Origin: Paenibacillus helianthi
Lineage (GTDB): Bacteria > Bacillota > Bacilli > Paenibacillales > Paenibacillaceae
Reading direction: 5' to 3'
NCBI RefSeq assembly: GCF_001909055.1
Contig: NZ_LVWI01000069.1
Coordinates: forward strand, 1-35,456
DNA length: 35,456 nt
This document shows positions 1 to 9,493 of the stretch, piece after piece. The position numbers and the translations under genes are program-made. A model generated the notes under the pieces. The model was not told where the DNA came from and did not search any database. It saw only the letters and a list, made by a program, of their open reading frames with translations. Each line of letters opens with the position of its first letter. Position 1 is the first letter of the stretch.

Positions 1-1379
1 GCCGTAAGCGTCGCCGTATAAGTTCCGTTATGGTTGTCGGCGACGGTGCTCACCGATCCCGAGGTCGACGTAATTACCACCGTCGCCCCTCCGGTCGTCA
101 ACGCATTACCCTGTGCATCCTTCAGCTTCACCGTCACGGCCGTCTGACTCGTGCCGTCCGCCGTCAGCGAGCTATCGCCCACGGCTATGGTGCTGTTCGC
201 ACTGGACGGTGCTCCGGGTACGAACTGTATCGTTGCCGTTCCGCCCAGCGCAGTTCCACCAACAGTGGCACTGACCGTTGCGGTCCCCACCACTACCGGT
301 GCCGTCAGCATCGCCGTGTAAGTCCCGTTATGGTTGTCCGTTACGGCGCTCACCGTACCCGAGGTCGACGTAATTACCACCGTCTCCCCTCCGGCCGACA
401 ACCCATTGCCCTGTGCATCCTTCAGCTTCACCGTCACTACTGTCTGACTCGTGCCGTCCGCCGTCAGCGAGCTATTCCCCACGGCTATGGTGCTGTTCGC
501 ACTGGACGACGCTCCGGGCACGAACTGTACCGTTGCCGTTCCGCCCAGCGCAGTTCCACCAACAGTAGCACTGACCGTTGCAGTCCCCACCACTGCCGGT
601 GCCGTCAGCATCGCCGTGTAAGTCCCGTTATGGTTGTCCGTAACACTGCTCACCGTACCTGAGGTCGACGTAATTACCACCGTCGCCCCTCCTGCCGTCA
701 GTCCATTACCCTGTGCATCCTTCAGCTTCACCATCACTGCCGTCTGACTCGTGCCGTCCGCCATCAGCGAGCTATTCCCCACGGCTATGGTGCTGTTCGC
801 ACTGGATGGTGCTCCGGGCACGAACTGTACCGTTGCTGTTCCCGGCAACGCACTGCCGCCGACACTGGCACTTACTGTTGCAGTCCCAACCGTTACCGGT
901 GCCGTCAGCATCGCCGTATAAGTCCCGTTATGGTTGTCCGTGACGGCGCTCACATTACCCGAAGTCGATGTAATTGCTACCATCGCCCCTCCGGTCGTCA
1001 GCGCATTACCCTGCGCATCCTTCAGCTTCACTGTCACTGTCGTCTGACTTGTTCCGTCCGCCGTCAGCGAGCTATTCCCCACGGCTATGGTGCTGTTCGC
1101 ACTGGATGGTGCTCCGGGTACGAACTGTACCGTTGCCGTTCCGCCCAGCGCAGTTCCACCAACAGTAGCACTGACCGTTGCGGTCCCCACCGCTACCGGT
1201 GCCGTCAGCATCGCCGTATAAGTTCCGTTATGGTTGTCCGTGACGGCGCTCACCGATCCCGAGGTCGACGTAATTACCACAGTCGCCCCTCCGGTCGTCA
1301 GCCCATTGCCCTGTGCATCCTTCAGCTTCACCGTCACTGCCGTCTGACTCATGCCGTCCGCTACAATACTTGATTCAGC
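1..1379 (-). repeat. Tandem 300-bp coding repeats (Ig-like domains)
   Basis: The DNA repeats with an exact 300-bp period: equivalent positions fall at 1, 301, 601, 901 and 1201. This gives four full units and a partial one, all in phase with the secreted protein. Units differ mostly by scattered substitutions, and the most divergent stretch is near 840-900. Near identity at DNA level suggests recent duplication or gene conversion. The period is far too long for a CRISPR array. Confidence 0.9.
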
Positions 1380-1934
1380 AGTGGAGATCTCACTTAATGC
1401 GGGGGATGTCGAATCATCCGCAATCATGTACGTTCTAAAAGAGAAGTCATAATTGTTAGCCGAAGAGTATCCTCTTGAATACGGGTTGCCGGTGCTGCCA
1501 TACCATCCGAAGCCAGCCGAGCCTCCGAATTCCGTGGAAGCAACCATTCGATACATCGTACCCTTCTGCAAATAAGGTGATGCTCCTGAGAAATTAACCG
1601 ACGTCCAGCCTGCGCTGAAGGAAGCCAGTTGCGCTTCAGCGAGCAATGTCGAAAGATCGCCATCCTTATAAATTTTCACCTTCAGGGCTCCTGGAGCAAC
1701 GGTATCGAAAATATTCAGTTCAATCCTGCTGAGACTCCCGGTAATCTCCGGAGTAAAAGTCTGAAATCTTGGATAATCATAACTGACCCATACGTTCCCG
1801 GTTTTGTTTTCCTGTTTTTGATCGAGCACCTCCGGATCAGCAGCAGACACCTCCCCATGAGACAACGATCCTATAGCAAGCATGAATATCAGAGTCATGG
1901 CGATCCAGCGTTTGTATCGTCTTATCCCTTTCAT
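1..1934 (-). CDS. Secreted protein with bacterial Ig-like (Big_1/invasin-type) repeats, C-terminus beyond window
   Basis: The frame is open from an ATG at 1934 to the window edge, about 644 codons. GAGAGG lies upstream at a suitable distance. The N-terminus reads as a Sec signal peptide: basic MKGIRRYKRW, a hydrophobic stretch, then a likely cleavage after VSAA near residue 33. Residues about 35-180 are a non-repetitive domain rich in aromatic residues and predicted beta strands, possibly a ligand-binding or anchor beta-sandwich. From about residue 185 the protein is a tandem array of 100-residue units. Each has an ADGxSQTxVTVKLKDAQGN segment and then VTDNHNGTYTAMLTAP, the pattern of invasin-like Ig domains. 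Such proteins are usually extracellular and space out a binding or enzymatic domain, and here that domain would lie past the window. No catalytic motif is visible, so adhesin, enzyme or S-layer-associated protein all remain possible. Confidence 0.8.
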   Translation of the reverse strand, partial: MKGIRRYKRWIAMTLIFMLAIGSLSHGEVSAADPEVLDQKQENKTGNVWVSYDYPRFQTFTPEITGSLSRIELNIFDTVAPGALKVKIYKDGDLSTLLAEAQLASFSAGWTSVNFSGASPYLQKGTMYRMVASTEFGGSAGFGWYGSTGNPYSRGYSSANNYDFSFRTYMIADDSTSPALSEISTAESSIVADGMSQTAVTVKLKDAQGNGLTTGGATVVITSTSGSVSAVTDNHNGTYTAMLTAPVAVGTATVSATVGGTALGGTATVQFVPGAPSSANSTIAVGNSSLTADGTSQTTVTVKLKDAQGNALTTGGAMVAITSTSGNVSAVTDNHNGTYTAMLTAPVTVGTATVSASVGGSALPGTATVQFVPGAPSSANSTIAVGNSSLMADGTSQTAVMVKLKDAQGNGLTAGGATVVITSTSGTVSSVTDNHNGTYTAMLTAPAVVGTATVSATVGGTALGGTATVQFVPGASSSANSTIAVGNSSLTADGTSQTVVTVKLKDAQGNGLSAGGETVVITSTSGTVSAVTDNHNGTYTAMLTAPVVVGTATVSATVGGTALGGTATIQFVPGAPSSANSTIAVGDSSLTADGTSQTAVTVKLKDAQGNALTTGGATVVITSTSGSVSTVADNHNGTYTATLT

Positions 1935-2035
1935 AAAAATATCCTCTCTTTCTTGTATTTCCGATGACTCGAAAAACAATTATGTATTTGTGAATTTCAC
2001 CTACGGAATCTGAAGGAGCTTACCGATATAATGAA

Positions 2036-2206
2036 TTAACTGACGAAAAAAGTACCTCCTCCAACAATCAGTGCCGCAATAAAAAAAATACCAAAATACC
2101 ATTTTGTAAATTTAAAACTGATCCCGGATCCGTCCCACCAAATCTTCGCAAAGATCACAATTCCAAGAAGAACAATACTAACAAACGCAATCAGTGCATT
2201 CTCCAT
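2036..2206 (-). CDS. Small two-helix membrane protein, 56 residues
   Basis: This ATG-started frame at 2206 follows AGGAGAGG and GGTG upstream, a credible ribosome-binding region. The product begins MENALIAFVSIVLLG. It has two hydrophobic helices, about residues 4-20 and 38-54, joined by a short polar linker containing WWDGSG and a basic FKFTKWY segment. No enzymatic motif is present. It lies between the Ig-repeat gene (same strand) and the large divergent regulator, with about 155 bp to the latter. I do not recognise the family. The function is unknown. It could be a small subunit or a membrane regulator. Confidence 0.6.
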   Translation of the reverse strand: MENALIAFVSIVLLGIVIFAKIWWDGSGISFKFTKWYFGIFFIAALIVGGGTFFVS

Positions 2207-2362
2207 TTTAATCACCTAGACCTCTCCTGCTTCTAAATTCAGCCCATTCAACATACTCCCAGATTAGAGTCATTCCTTAAAATTTTCTATACCTAAAAAG
2301 GCATATCTTCTATTACAATAGATTGTATTCGCTACTACGCCCAAGATTAGAGGTGTCCAAAA

Positions 2363-5300
2363 ATGAAAGTAAATCAGCAATCTGACATTGTTATCAGAAA
2401 CTCAACACTCAGGGAATGGATGAACGGACAGACCCGCATGAACCGGGAGGCGTTTCTCACCCTTGCCAGGTCCATCGTAGCTTGTGTTCTGCAGCTTCAT
2501 CAGTTGCAGATCCTCCATCTCGATTTGCGGCCGGAGCGGATCGGTATTCGTTCTAATGGACAAGAAGCCTATTTAATAGATTCAGGTTATGCCCTCCATC
2601 GTTCAGACCATGGTTATTTGCGTCCAGCGGGTTATGGTAAATCAGATGCAGGCCTCGCCTATTGTTCACCTGAGAATACAGGACGAATGCTGCGGACAGT
2701 GGATGAGCGAAGTGATCTGTACTCTATAGGCATTATTTTCTACGAATTATTGGCCGGACATCTGCCTTTTCTTGCCGACAATCCGCTGGAATGGGTGTAT
2801 ATGCACCTGGCCCAAGCCCCCCCTCCGCTGACCCAGGAACAGACCTATTTACTTGAAGGCTTGGAAGCTGTAGTCATGAGATTGCTCGACAAAAATCCGG
2901 ATAACCGCTATCAAAACGCCGGTTTTTTATTGGCAGACCTGGACAAAGTCGGACGTTCCCACGACACCTTTTTTATGGAACCGGGGTTTCACGGCAGAGA
3001 ATATGAGATCTCCATGCTGACCCAGGCTTTTTATTCTGCTTGCTTCGGATCAACCGAAATGGTGTACGTGTCCGGTGAAGCCGGAATCGGCAAAACAAGC
3101 CTTATGGACGAGGTTTTCCGCAAACAGCAGCATGCCCGTAATTTTTTTTATGTCACCGGAAAGTTTGAGCAAATCTCTAAAGAAAGCCCTTATCATCCGA
3201 TTATTCAAGCCTTTCGCGGGTTGATGCGGCATTTGCTGGGTGAACGCAAGGAACAGTCCGAGCTGTGGAGACAAAAGCTGCAGGAAGCACTCGGGGCAAG
3301 CGCCAACGTGATCACTGCCATTATTCCTGAAGCCGAGCTGATACTTGGCACCCTGCCCTCTGTGGAAGAGCTTCCGGCTAATGAATCGAAGAAACGGTTT
3401 ATCTATGTTTTCCGCAAATTTGTTCAAGCGCTGGCTTCTAAAGAACATCCCCTCGTCCTGTTTATCGATGATTTGCAATGGGCGGATTCTTCGTCGCTGC
3501 AGTTAATTCACGCACTGTTGTGCGATCCGGAATGCCAATATTTGATGTTTGTCTGCGCTTATCGCCATAACGATATAGAACTTAGCAGTCTGCCAGGCTA
3601 CGAACATGGCGGGAGCGTTACCGATCAGGCAGCTATCCGGCATATTCATCTGTCCCCGCTGAGCCTTGAACAAATGAACGATATTACGATAGAAACCTTG
3701 AATACCCAAGCGGATACTGCGCTATCCTTTACAGAACTGCTATATCATAAATCGAACGGCAACCCCTTTCACTTCAAGCAAATATTGCTGCGCCTGCAAG
3801 ATGACAGCATTCTGGTGTATAACCATGAGAACCGGTGCTGGCAATGGGATTTGGGATCGGTCATTGGGCAGGAACCCAGCTATGCGATCAATGACTTGAT
3901 GGAACACAGGCTGCGGCGTCTTCCCGTCACTGCGCAGGAGCTGCTTCAAATTTCGGCTTGTGTGGGAAGCACCTTCCATCCGGATCTGATAGCTTGCGTC
4001 GCGAATCGGGAGATCGGAGATGTCATGTCCAAATGGCCCCAGATTGAAGCCGAAGGGATGATAGTGGCAGATGAAGCGGGTACCTTCCGTTTTGCCCATG
4101 ATAATATACATAAGCTCATTTATAGTCAGATTGATGATGATACGAAACAAGCGATCCATAGCTCAATAGGCAGAGCTTTGAACAGGGAGGCTTCGGGGTA
4201 CGAAGAGAACTTGTTTGATGTGGTCAACCATCTGAATAGAGGTTCTGGCAGAATGACCGGAGAAGCCGAGATCCTTCAGCTCATACAATTAAATCTGGAT
4301 GCGGGAAACCGTGCCAAGGCTACTTCCGCCTATGACGTTGCGCTGGGTTATTTCAGAAAAGGGGTTGAACTACTGCCAGCGGAAGCTTGGAGCAACACCT
4401 TCGAGCTCTGTTTCGAGCTGCATGCTGAACAAGCAGAATGTGAATATTTATGCGGTAATGCTGTGGAGTCTGACCGCATAATTGACTTCTTGCTTCTCCG
4501 TGCGCGCAATGCAGCTGAGCGGAGCAGAGTGCAAATGATCCGGATTATGCAATACATCAATCAGGGTAAATATCTGGAAGGCACTGCGCTCGGTCTAGAA
4601 AGTCTGCGGGAGCATCATGTTAACATTTCGCCCAATCCGGGCAAATTCGAACTGTTCTTTGAAGCGCTGCGGATCGATGTGCTGCTGCATAACCGGTATG
4701 ATCGGCTCGCGCATTTGGAAGAAATGTCCGACAAAGACCGGATTGCTGTGATGCATCTCATTCTGGCGATTACTCCCTCCACCTTCTTCACGAACAAAGA
4801 GGTCTTTTTTCTGCTCATGTGCAGAGCCATTCAGCTATCTATTAAGTATGGAAACACTCCTGTTTCCGCAGCTGTCTATTCTGCTTACAGCATGCTTTTG
4901 GGGTATGCACGGGGGAAATTTGATAAGGGCTATGCCATTGGCAAGGTCGGAATTGAGCTTTCCGAGCGTTACAATATTACTTCAGTTAAAAGCAAATCTT
5001 ATACCATGTTCGGCGGTGTACTCTGTCAATTTGCCGGAAATGCCCGTGAAGGAGATGCTTACTTGGCAAAAGCGCTTCGTTTCGGGATGGAATCCGGGGA
5101 TTACGTGTTTGCCAGCTATGCCATGGGTGCGCACATTAATTCACTCTACACAAGAGCACCGTTAAGTGAATTCTCCAGAACGATAACTGAATATATGGTA
5201 TTTCTGGATACAACCAACGACGAGTTTGTGAAGCAGAACTTTTATCTGTATCAGCAATTTATTCTTGCACTACAGGGAAGAACCCTTTCTCCGGATTCAT

Positions 5301-6775
5301 TCAGCAGCACAGGCTTTGAAGAAGAAGAGTTCCTGGGCCGGATTCATATGGAGGAGACCTCGGCTACCACCTTATTTCAGTACAGCACCTACAAGACTCA
5401 ACTCAGCTATTTGCTGGGTAATTATGAGGAAGCTATCCGCTGGGCCAGTCAAGCAAAGCCCTATGAAGCCTATGCCACACATCTTCCGCATTTGCCGGAA
5501 TGCCTGATGTATGAATCGCTTGCCCTATTGGCGGATTCTGTACAGCCTGGGAAACGGGCACATTTGAAGAAACGATTCAATAGCAATCTCCTCCGCTTCA
5601 AAAAATGGGCCGCATGGAGTCCGGCCAATTACCGGTCCAGGCATTACCTTCTGCAGGCTGAACATGCGCGTGCCTCTGGTAAGGGCATTCTGGCTGAGGA
5701 ACTGTATGATAAAACCATCCGTGAAGCAAGAGAACAAGGCGATGTTCAGGTGATAAGCCTTGCCGGCGAACTCGCAGCGAGATACTACCATAATATGGAT
5801 AAAGGGAAAACAGCCCTCTTCTATTTGCAATTAGCGCTTGAGGCGTATACACAATGGGGAGTGCAAATAAAAATAAAGCAATTAGAGGATCTGCTACTCT
5901 GCTGGCAACGCGGGGAACATGCTGATGAATCGTTTGAGATCATCCCTATTCCGGCGGACCGGAGTGATGTAGAGTTATCTGGAGAGGCTGCCGGTGCTCA
6001 TCATGAGACCCATGCCCTGGACGGCTTGGATCTTGCAGCGATTCTCAAAACCACTCAAATGATAACGAATCAGATGGACAGTGATACGGTGCTTGCGGAA
6101 ATCATGAATACTATTATGAAATATGCGGGTGCCAGCAAGGGTGCTTTGCTGATGGACAATAAGGATGGACTGAATATTCAGGCGTATGCCGATTCAGAAG
6201 CGCAGACTTCCCTCTCTCCTTCTGAGCTGAATGACAGCCTTCTATTGCCGGAGGGCATCATCCGGTATGTCTTCCGTACACAAGAGCATGTCCATTATGT
6301 CGGTGGTGAAGAGAGCTGGCTGATCCATAACCCGTATATTGCGAAGCATCGGCCCGGGTCCGCACTCTGCATACCGGTAACCGTTCACGGGAATATGCTG
6401 GGTGTCCTCTACCTGGAAAACAAGCTGGCAAGCGGTGTGTTCGCGTATGATCGTCTGACTGTTCTTCAGGCCATGGCATCTAATGGAATTTTATTCTGCA
6501 TGCTGCAAAATACGGCCGGACAGTCCAATAAAGACCCGGAAGCAGAAGAAGCCTCGTTGTCCGCTATAATGGAGGAACCTCTTACGGAACGTGAGCTTGA
6601 GGTGCTCTCCTTATTGGCGGCAGGACTGTCAAACAAAGAGATAGCCGATCAACTGGTCATCGCAATTGGGACGGTAAAAGTGCATGTTAAAAATATTTTC
6701 GCCAAACTAAAGGTCAACCGGCGCACCAAAGCCATTATCCAGGCGAAGGAGCTCAATCTGCTTACCCGTCCATGA
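2363..6775 (+). CDS. Multidomain signalling protein: kinase C-lobe, AAA ATPase, helical repeats, GAF, LuxR-type HTH
   Basis: The 1470-residue protein resembles the large kinase-ATPase regulators of cyanobacteria and Paenibacillus. Residues 15-195 match the C-lobe of a Ser/Thr kinase: HLDLRPERI at 52-60 stands for the catalytic loop, DSG at 73-75 for DFG, and CSPE at 101-104 for APE. Residues about 210-500 are a STAND-like ATPase, with Walker A GEAGIGKTS at 238-246 and Walker B LVLFIDDLQW near 362-371. A long helical, TPR-like region follows (about 600-1190). A GAF-type sensor domain lies near 1216-1390 and a LuxR/GerE HTH (LTERELEVLSLLAAG) at about 1403-1469. The glycine loop and the VAIK lysine of the N-lobe are missing. 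An in-frame TAG at 2348-2350 and AGAGGTG just before the ATG support this start. It is probably a ligand-responsive transcription regulator; its target and signal are unknown. Confidence 0.85.
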   Translation: MKVNQQSDIVIRNSTLREWMNGQTRMNREAFLTLARSIVACVLQLHQLQILHLDLRPERIGIRSNGQEAYLIDSGYALHRSDHGYLRPAGYGKSDAGLAYCSPENTGRMLRTVDERSDLYSIGIIFYELLAGHLPFLADNPLEWVYMHLAQAPPPLTQEQTYLLEGLEAVVMRLLDKNPDNRYQNAGFLLADLDKVGRSHDTFFMEPGFHGREYEISMLTQAFYSACFGSTEMVYVSGEAGIGKTSLMDEVFRKQQHARNFFYVTGKFEQISKESPYHPIIQAFRGLMRHLLGERKEQSELWRQKLQEALGASANVITAIIPEAELILGTLPSVEELPANESKKRFIYVFRKFVQALASKEHPLVLFIDDLQWADSSSLQLIHALLCDPECQYLMFVCAYRHNDIELSSLPGYEHGGSVTDQAAIRHIHLSPLSLEQMNDITIETLNTQADTALSFTELLYHKSNGNPFHFKQILLRLQDDSILVYNHENRCWQWDLGSVIGQEPSYAINDLMEHRLRRLPVTAQELLQISACVGSTFHPDLIACVANREIGDVMSKWPQIEAEGMIVADEAGTFRFAHDNIHKLIYSQIDDDTKQAIHSSIGRALNREASGYEENLFDVVNHLNRGSGRMTGEAEILQLIQLNLDAGNRAKATSAYDVALGYFRKGVELLPAEAWSNTFELCFELHAEQAECEYLCGNAVESDRIIDFLLLRARNAAERSRVQMIRIMQYINQGKYLEGTALGLESLREHHVNISPNPGKFELFFEALRIDVLLHNRYDRLAHLEEMSDKDRIAVMHLILAITPSTFFTNKEVFFLLMCRAIQLSIKYGNTPVSAAVYSAYSMLLGYARGKFDKGYAIGKVGIELSERYNITSVKSKSYTMFGGVLCQFAGNAREGDAYLAKALRFGMESGDYVFASYAMGAHINSLYTRAPLSEFSRTITEYMVFLDTTNDEFVKQNFYLYQQFILALQGRTLSPDSFSSTGFEEEEFLGRIHMEETSATTLFQYSTYKTQLSYLLGNYEEAIRWASQAKPYEAYATHLPHLPECLMYESLALLADSVQPGKRAHLKKRFNSNLLRFKKWAAWSPANYRSRHYLLQAEHARASGKGILAEELYDKTIREAREQGDVQVISLAGELAARYYHNMDKGKTALFYLQLALEAYTQWGVQIKIKQLEDLLLCWQRGEHADESFEIIPIPADRSDVELSGEAAGAHHETHALDGLDLAAILKTTQMITNQMDSDTVLAEIMNTIMKYAGASKGALLMDNKDGLNIQAYADSEAQTSLSPSELNDSLLLPEGIIRYVFRTQEHVHYVGGEESWLIHNPYIAKHRPGSALCIPVTVHGNMLGVLYLENKLASGVFAYDRLTVLQAMASNGILFCMLQNTAGQSNKDPEAEEASLSAIMEEPLTERELEVLSLLAAGLSNKEIADQLVIAIGTVKVHVKNIFAKLKVNRRTKAIIQAKELNLLTRP

Positions 6776-6830
6776 TTTCTTCTCCGATATCCTCCTTACC
6801 AGCTCATGTATAGATGTCATAATGATACAG

Positions 6831-6865
6831 GAAAAGCCGATCCAACGAAGGATCGGCTCTTTTTC
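6831..6865. terminator. Rho-independent terminator, possibly bidirectional
   Basis: A 9-bp perfect stem, AGCCGATCC with GGATCGGCT, and a 6-nt loop is followed by a T-run on the plus strand and preceded by an A-run. It can end the plus-strand regulator and also serve the convergent ABC transporter gene. Confidence 0.85.
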
Positions 6866-6918
6866 TGTATGGGAAATGCGGCTCTTCCGGCCAATCTTAT
6901 AACCGAACTGCTAAGCCG

Positions 6919-9297
6919 TTACTCACTGCGCAGCGCTGCAACCGGATCTTTCTTCGCGGCCATCTTGGCCGGAATGAAGCCGCCGATCATCGTAAGCCCT
7001 ACACTGATCACACCCAGAATTAATGCATGCAACGGGTTGAGCTGGGCTACGTTTGACAGATCAGTCAGATTATAGAGTACTGCATTAACCGGAATGGTCA
7101 GCAGGTAGGTAATGCCAATCCCCAGAATCCCGGAGCAAGCCCCGATTATAAACGTTTCGGCATTGAATACCCGTGTAATATCTTTCTTGCGGGCGCCCAG
7201 TGCTCGTAGGACTCCTATCTCCTTCGTCCGCTCCATTACAGAAATATATGTGATAATCCCGATCATAATTAATGACACTACCAGGGAAATCGCGGCAAAA
7301 GCAATCAGCACCATGGTAATCCCGTCCATAATACCGCCGGAGATGTTGGTAACCATTGCCGCCAAATCGGTATATTTCACCTGATCCTTGGATTCACGGC
7401 CTTCATTCCATTTATCCAGATAAGCAGTGACCGATTCCTTGGCATTGAAATCAATCGGGTACAAAGATACCGAGCTAGGGATATCTGTTGCCCCTAGGGA
7501 CGCAAGCACATCCTCTTTAGTCAAGGAAGCATTCCCTCTCGCTGCACCTCCACCAGGACCCATCATCAGCCGGTTTGTACCTGCTGCTCCGGCTGAACCA
7601 CTACCCGCGACACCATCTGACAATGCTTGACCGGTCAGCACATTGACGTCTGCCTTTTCCTGTGCCAATACGATCTCGGATTTCTGTGCATCTGCTATAA
7701 ATGAAGCGGCAAGCTCATCCGAATAGGCAATGCCTGGAGACATTGTAGATACGCTGGAGCCTTCCTTGCCGCGCAGCACCCCAACGATGTTCAGAGTCAC
7801 TGCTTTAGGGCTGTTATAGAGCTCTGTTAAATTCGACGTTGTTCCGTTTACGACAAACTGCTCACCGTTTTTGCGGTAATAGTCATTGTTCATCACAAGC
7901 TTCAGCTGAGTTCCAATGAGCTCTCCCAGATTGATGCTGTCCACTTTATAATCGAGCCCCAGGGCATCTACCGCAGCATCGGTCAGGCGGTTGTACTCGT
8001 CCACAATGAGTACGACATCCGTCTTCCCGGAAGGGTATTTCCCCTCCAGCACATCATAATATTGCTCCAGATAGCTCCCCGTCTTACTTCCCTGTTTGCT
8101 GGGATATGCAGTTAAGCTAATATTGTTTTTATCCAGCGTAGTCGCCTTTTGTCCGTCCGATACCAGTATATTCATATTCACGGTGCGGGTATAGGAAATT
8201 CCATCAATCAGCTTAGGATCGATTTTCTTAAGATAATCTATATATTCCTTGGTCAGCACATTGGTATGCTGTGTGGAATTTTTGCTGGGGTCATAGGGAT
8301 ACAGCTTTTTCTCTGCAGGGTACGAGGGAAGTTCTGATGCTCCGTTTCTTGGCGGCCCCAGCTCTACATTCATTGCCGTCTGATTGATCGAGATCGGGAA
8401 GTTGGAGAGCGCCCCGGTTTCATAGGAGCTGATCTGCTTATCGAATCCATTCGACAAGGACAGAATCAAGGCGATACCAATGATCCCGATACTTGAGGCA
8501 AAAGCCGTCAGGCCCGTCCGCCATTTCTTGGTTGCGATATTTTTCCCGGATAATTTCAAGGCGGTGAAAAAACCCATACTGGTCTCTTTCAGCTTGTAGG
8601 AGCTTGAGATCTTTTGATTGGCCAGCGGATTGCTGTCCGATACCGCATGGCCGTCCGAGAAGCGGATCACGCGGTCTGCATAGCTCTCGGCCAACTCCGG
8701 ATTATGGGTAACCATGATGACCAGCTTATCTTCCGCAATGGTCTTAATCAGCTCCATGATTTGCTCACTGGTTTCTGTATCCAGAGCACCTGTCGGCTCA
8801 TCCGCGAGAATAATGTCCGGATTGTTGGCCAGGGCACGGGCAATTGCGACCCGCTGCATTTGTCCGCCCGACAGCTGGTTTGGTTTTTTATGGACATGCT
8901 CCTTGAGTCCAACCTTCTCCAGCACTTCAAGCGCCTTACGGTGCTTCTCAGCAGAGGCTACCCCGCTGAGCGTCATGCCCATTTCCACATTATCCGTAAT
9001 ACTCAGATGCGAAATCAGATTATAGCTTTGGAAAATAAAGCCCACACTGTTATTGCGGTACGCATCCCAATCTCCGTCTTTGAAGTGTTCCGTGGATTGG
9101 CCGTTAATAATCAGCTCTCCGCTGTCATATTGATCCAGTCCGCCGACGATATTCAGCAGTGTTGTCTTCCCCGACCCGCTCTGGCCCAGAATCGCAACGA
9201 ATTCACTTTCCCTGAAATTCAGATTCACCTTATCCAGTGCAACCTGTGTGAATTCCCCGGTCTTATAGCTCTTGGTGATGTTTTTTAATTGCAGCAT
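6919..9297 (-). CDS. MacB-like ABC transporter, ATPase and permease fused
   Basis: The 792-residue polypeptide has the MacB topology. Residues 1-225 are an ABC ATPase with Walker A GQSGSGKTT at 38-46, signature LSGGQMQR, Walker B IILADEPTGAL and H-loop VTHN. One membrane helix lies near 260-282, then a large extracytoplasmic domain (about 283-650) and three C-terminal helices of FtsX type ending in MAAKKDPVAALRSE. The extracytoplasmic domain contains a Gly/Ala-rich stretch near 565-590. The start ATG has GGGAGAAG upstream. Family members move peptides, lipids or antimicrobial compounds by a mechanotransmission cycle rather than classical transport. The gene is divergent from a two-component system, which suggests inducible expression, probably against an envelope-active compound. 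The substrate cannot be read from sequence. Confidence 0.88.
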   Translation of the reverse strand: MLQLKNITKSYKTGEFTQVALDKVNLNFRESEFVAILGQSGSGKTTLLNIVGGLDQYDSGELIINGQSTEHFKDGDWDAYRNNSVGFIFQSYNLISHLSITDNVEMGMTLSGVASAEKHRKALEVLEKVGLKEHVHKKPNQLSGGQMQRVAIARALANNPDIILADEPTGALDTETSEQIMELIKTIAEDKLVIMVTHNPELAESYADRVIRFSDGHAVSDSNPLANQKISSSYKLKETSMGFFTALKLSGKNIATKKWRTGLTAFASSIGIIGIALILSLSNGFDKQISSYETGALSNFPISINQTAMNVELGPPRNGASELPSYPAEKKLYPYDPSKNSTQHTNVLTKEYIDYLKKIDPKLIDGISYTRTVNMNILVSDGQKATTLDKNNISLTAYPSKQGSKTGSYLEQYYDVLEGKYPSGKTDVVLIVDEYNRLTDAAVDALGLDYKVDSINLGELIGTQLKLVMNNDYYRKNGEQFVVNGTTSNLTELYNSPKAVTLNIVGVLRGKEGSSVSTMSPGIAYSDELAASFIADAQKSEIVLAQEKADVNVLTGQALSDGVAGSGSAGAAGTNRLMMGPGGGAARGNASLTKEDVLASLGATDIPSSVSLYPIDFNAKESVTAYLDKWNEGRESKDQVKYTDLAAMVTNISGGIMDGITMVLIAFAAISLVVSLIMIGIITYISVMERTKEIGVLRALGARKKDITRVFNAETFIIGACSGILGIGITYLLTIPVNAVLYNLTDLSNVAQLNPLHALILGVISVGLTMIGGFIPAKMAAKKDPVAALRSE

Positions 9298-9371
9298 CGT
9301 ATTCTTCTCCCTTTCCGTTCCCGTGTGATCATTGATCGTTACTCTCTCTCTCTTCTTGTCTTGCTGGCCCC

Positions 9372-9405
9372 AGTATAAGCGCCTAATGTAAACTAAACCT
9401 AAACT
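9372..9405 (-). promoter_or_regulatory. Putative regulator-dependent promoter of the ABC transporter, with direct repeats
   Basis: On the minus strand a TATACT -10 (9377-9372) has no good -35 at 17 bp. Instead the -35 region overlaps TTTAG, TTTAG and ATTAG, starting at 9403, 9397 and 9387, so the last two are 10 bp apart. OmpR-family regulators bind such head-to-tail sites, and a response regulator gene lies immediately on the other side. The assignment is inference. Confidence 0.45.
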
Positions 9406-9493
9406 TCACCAGTTGAGATTCACTTGATCTTGATGAGTTATACTTAAGCCATCTATATACTTAAACCAATGAAGCATTCCAGGAGGAAACCCC

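Noticed and set aside
30..1373. Long plus-strand open frames across the Ig-like repeats
   Set aside because: They are shadows of the 300-bp repeats. Their products are Arg/His-rich low-quality sequence, while the minus frame gives a signal peptide and a known domain.
1..1379. Possible CRISPR or satellite array
   Set aside because: The period is 300 bp, units are in coding frame and there are no spacers.
8614..9288. 224-codon plus-strand frame over the ABC ATPase
   Set aside because: It is antisense to conserved ATPase motifs and has no ribosome site or family features.
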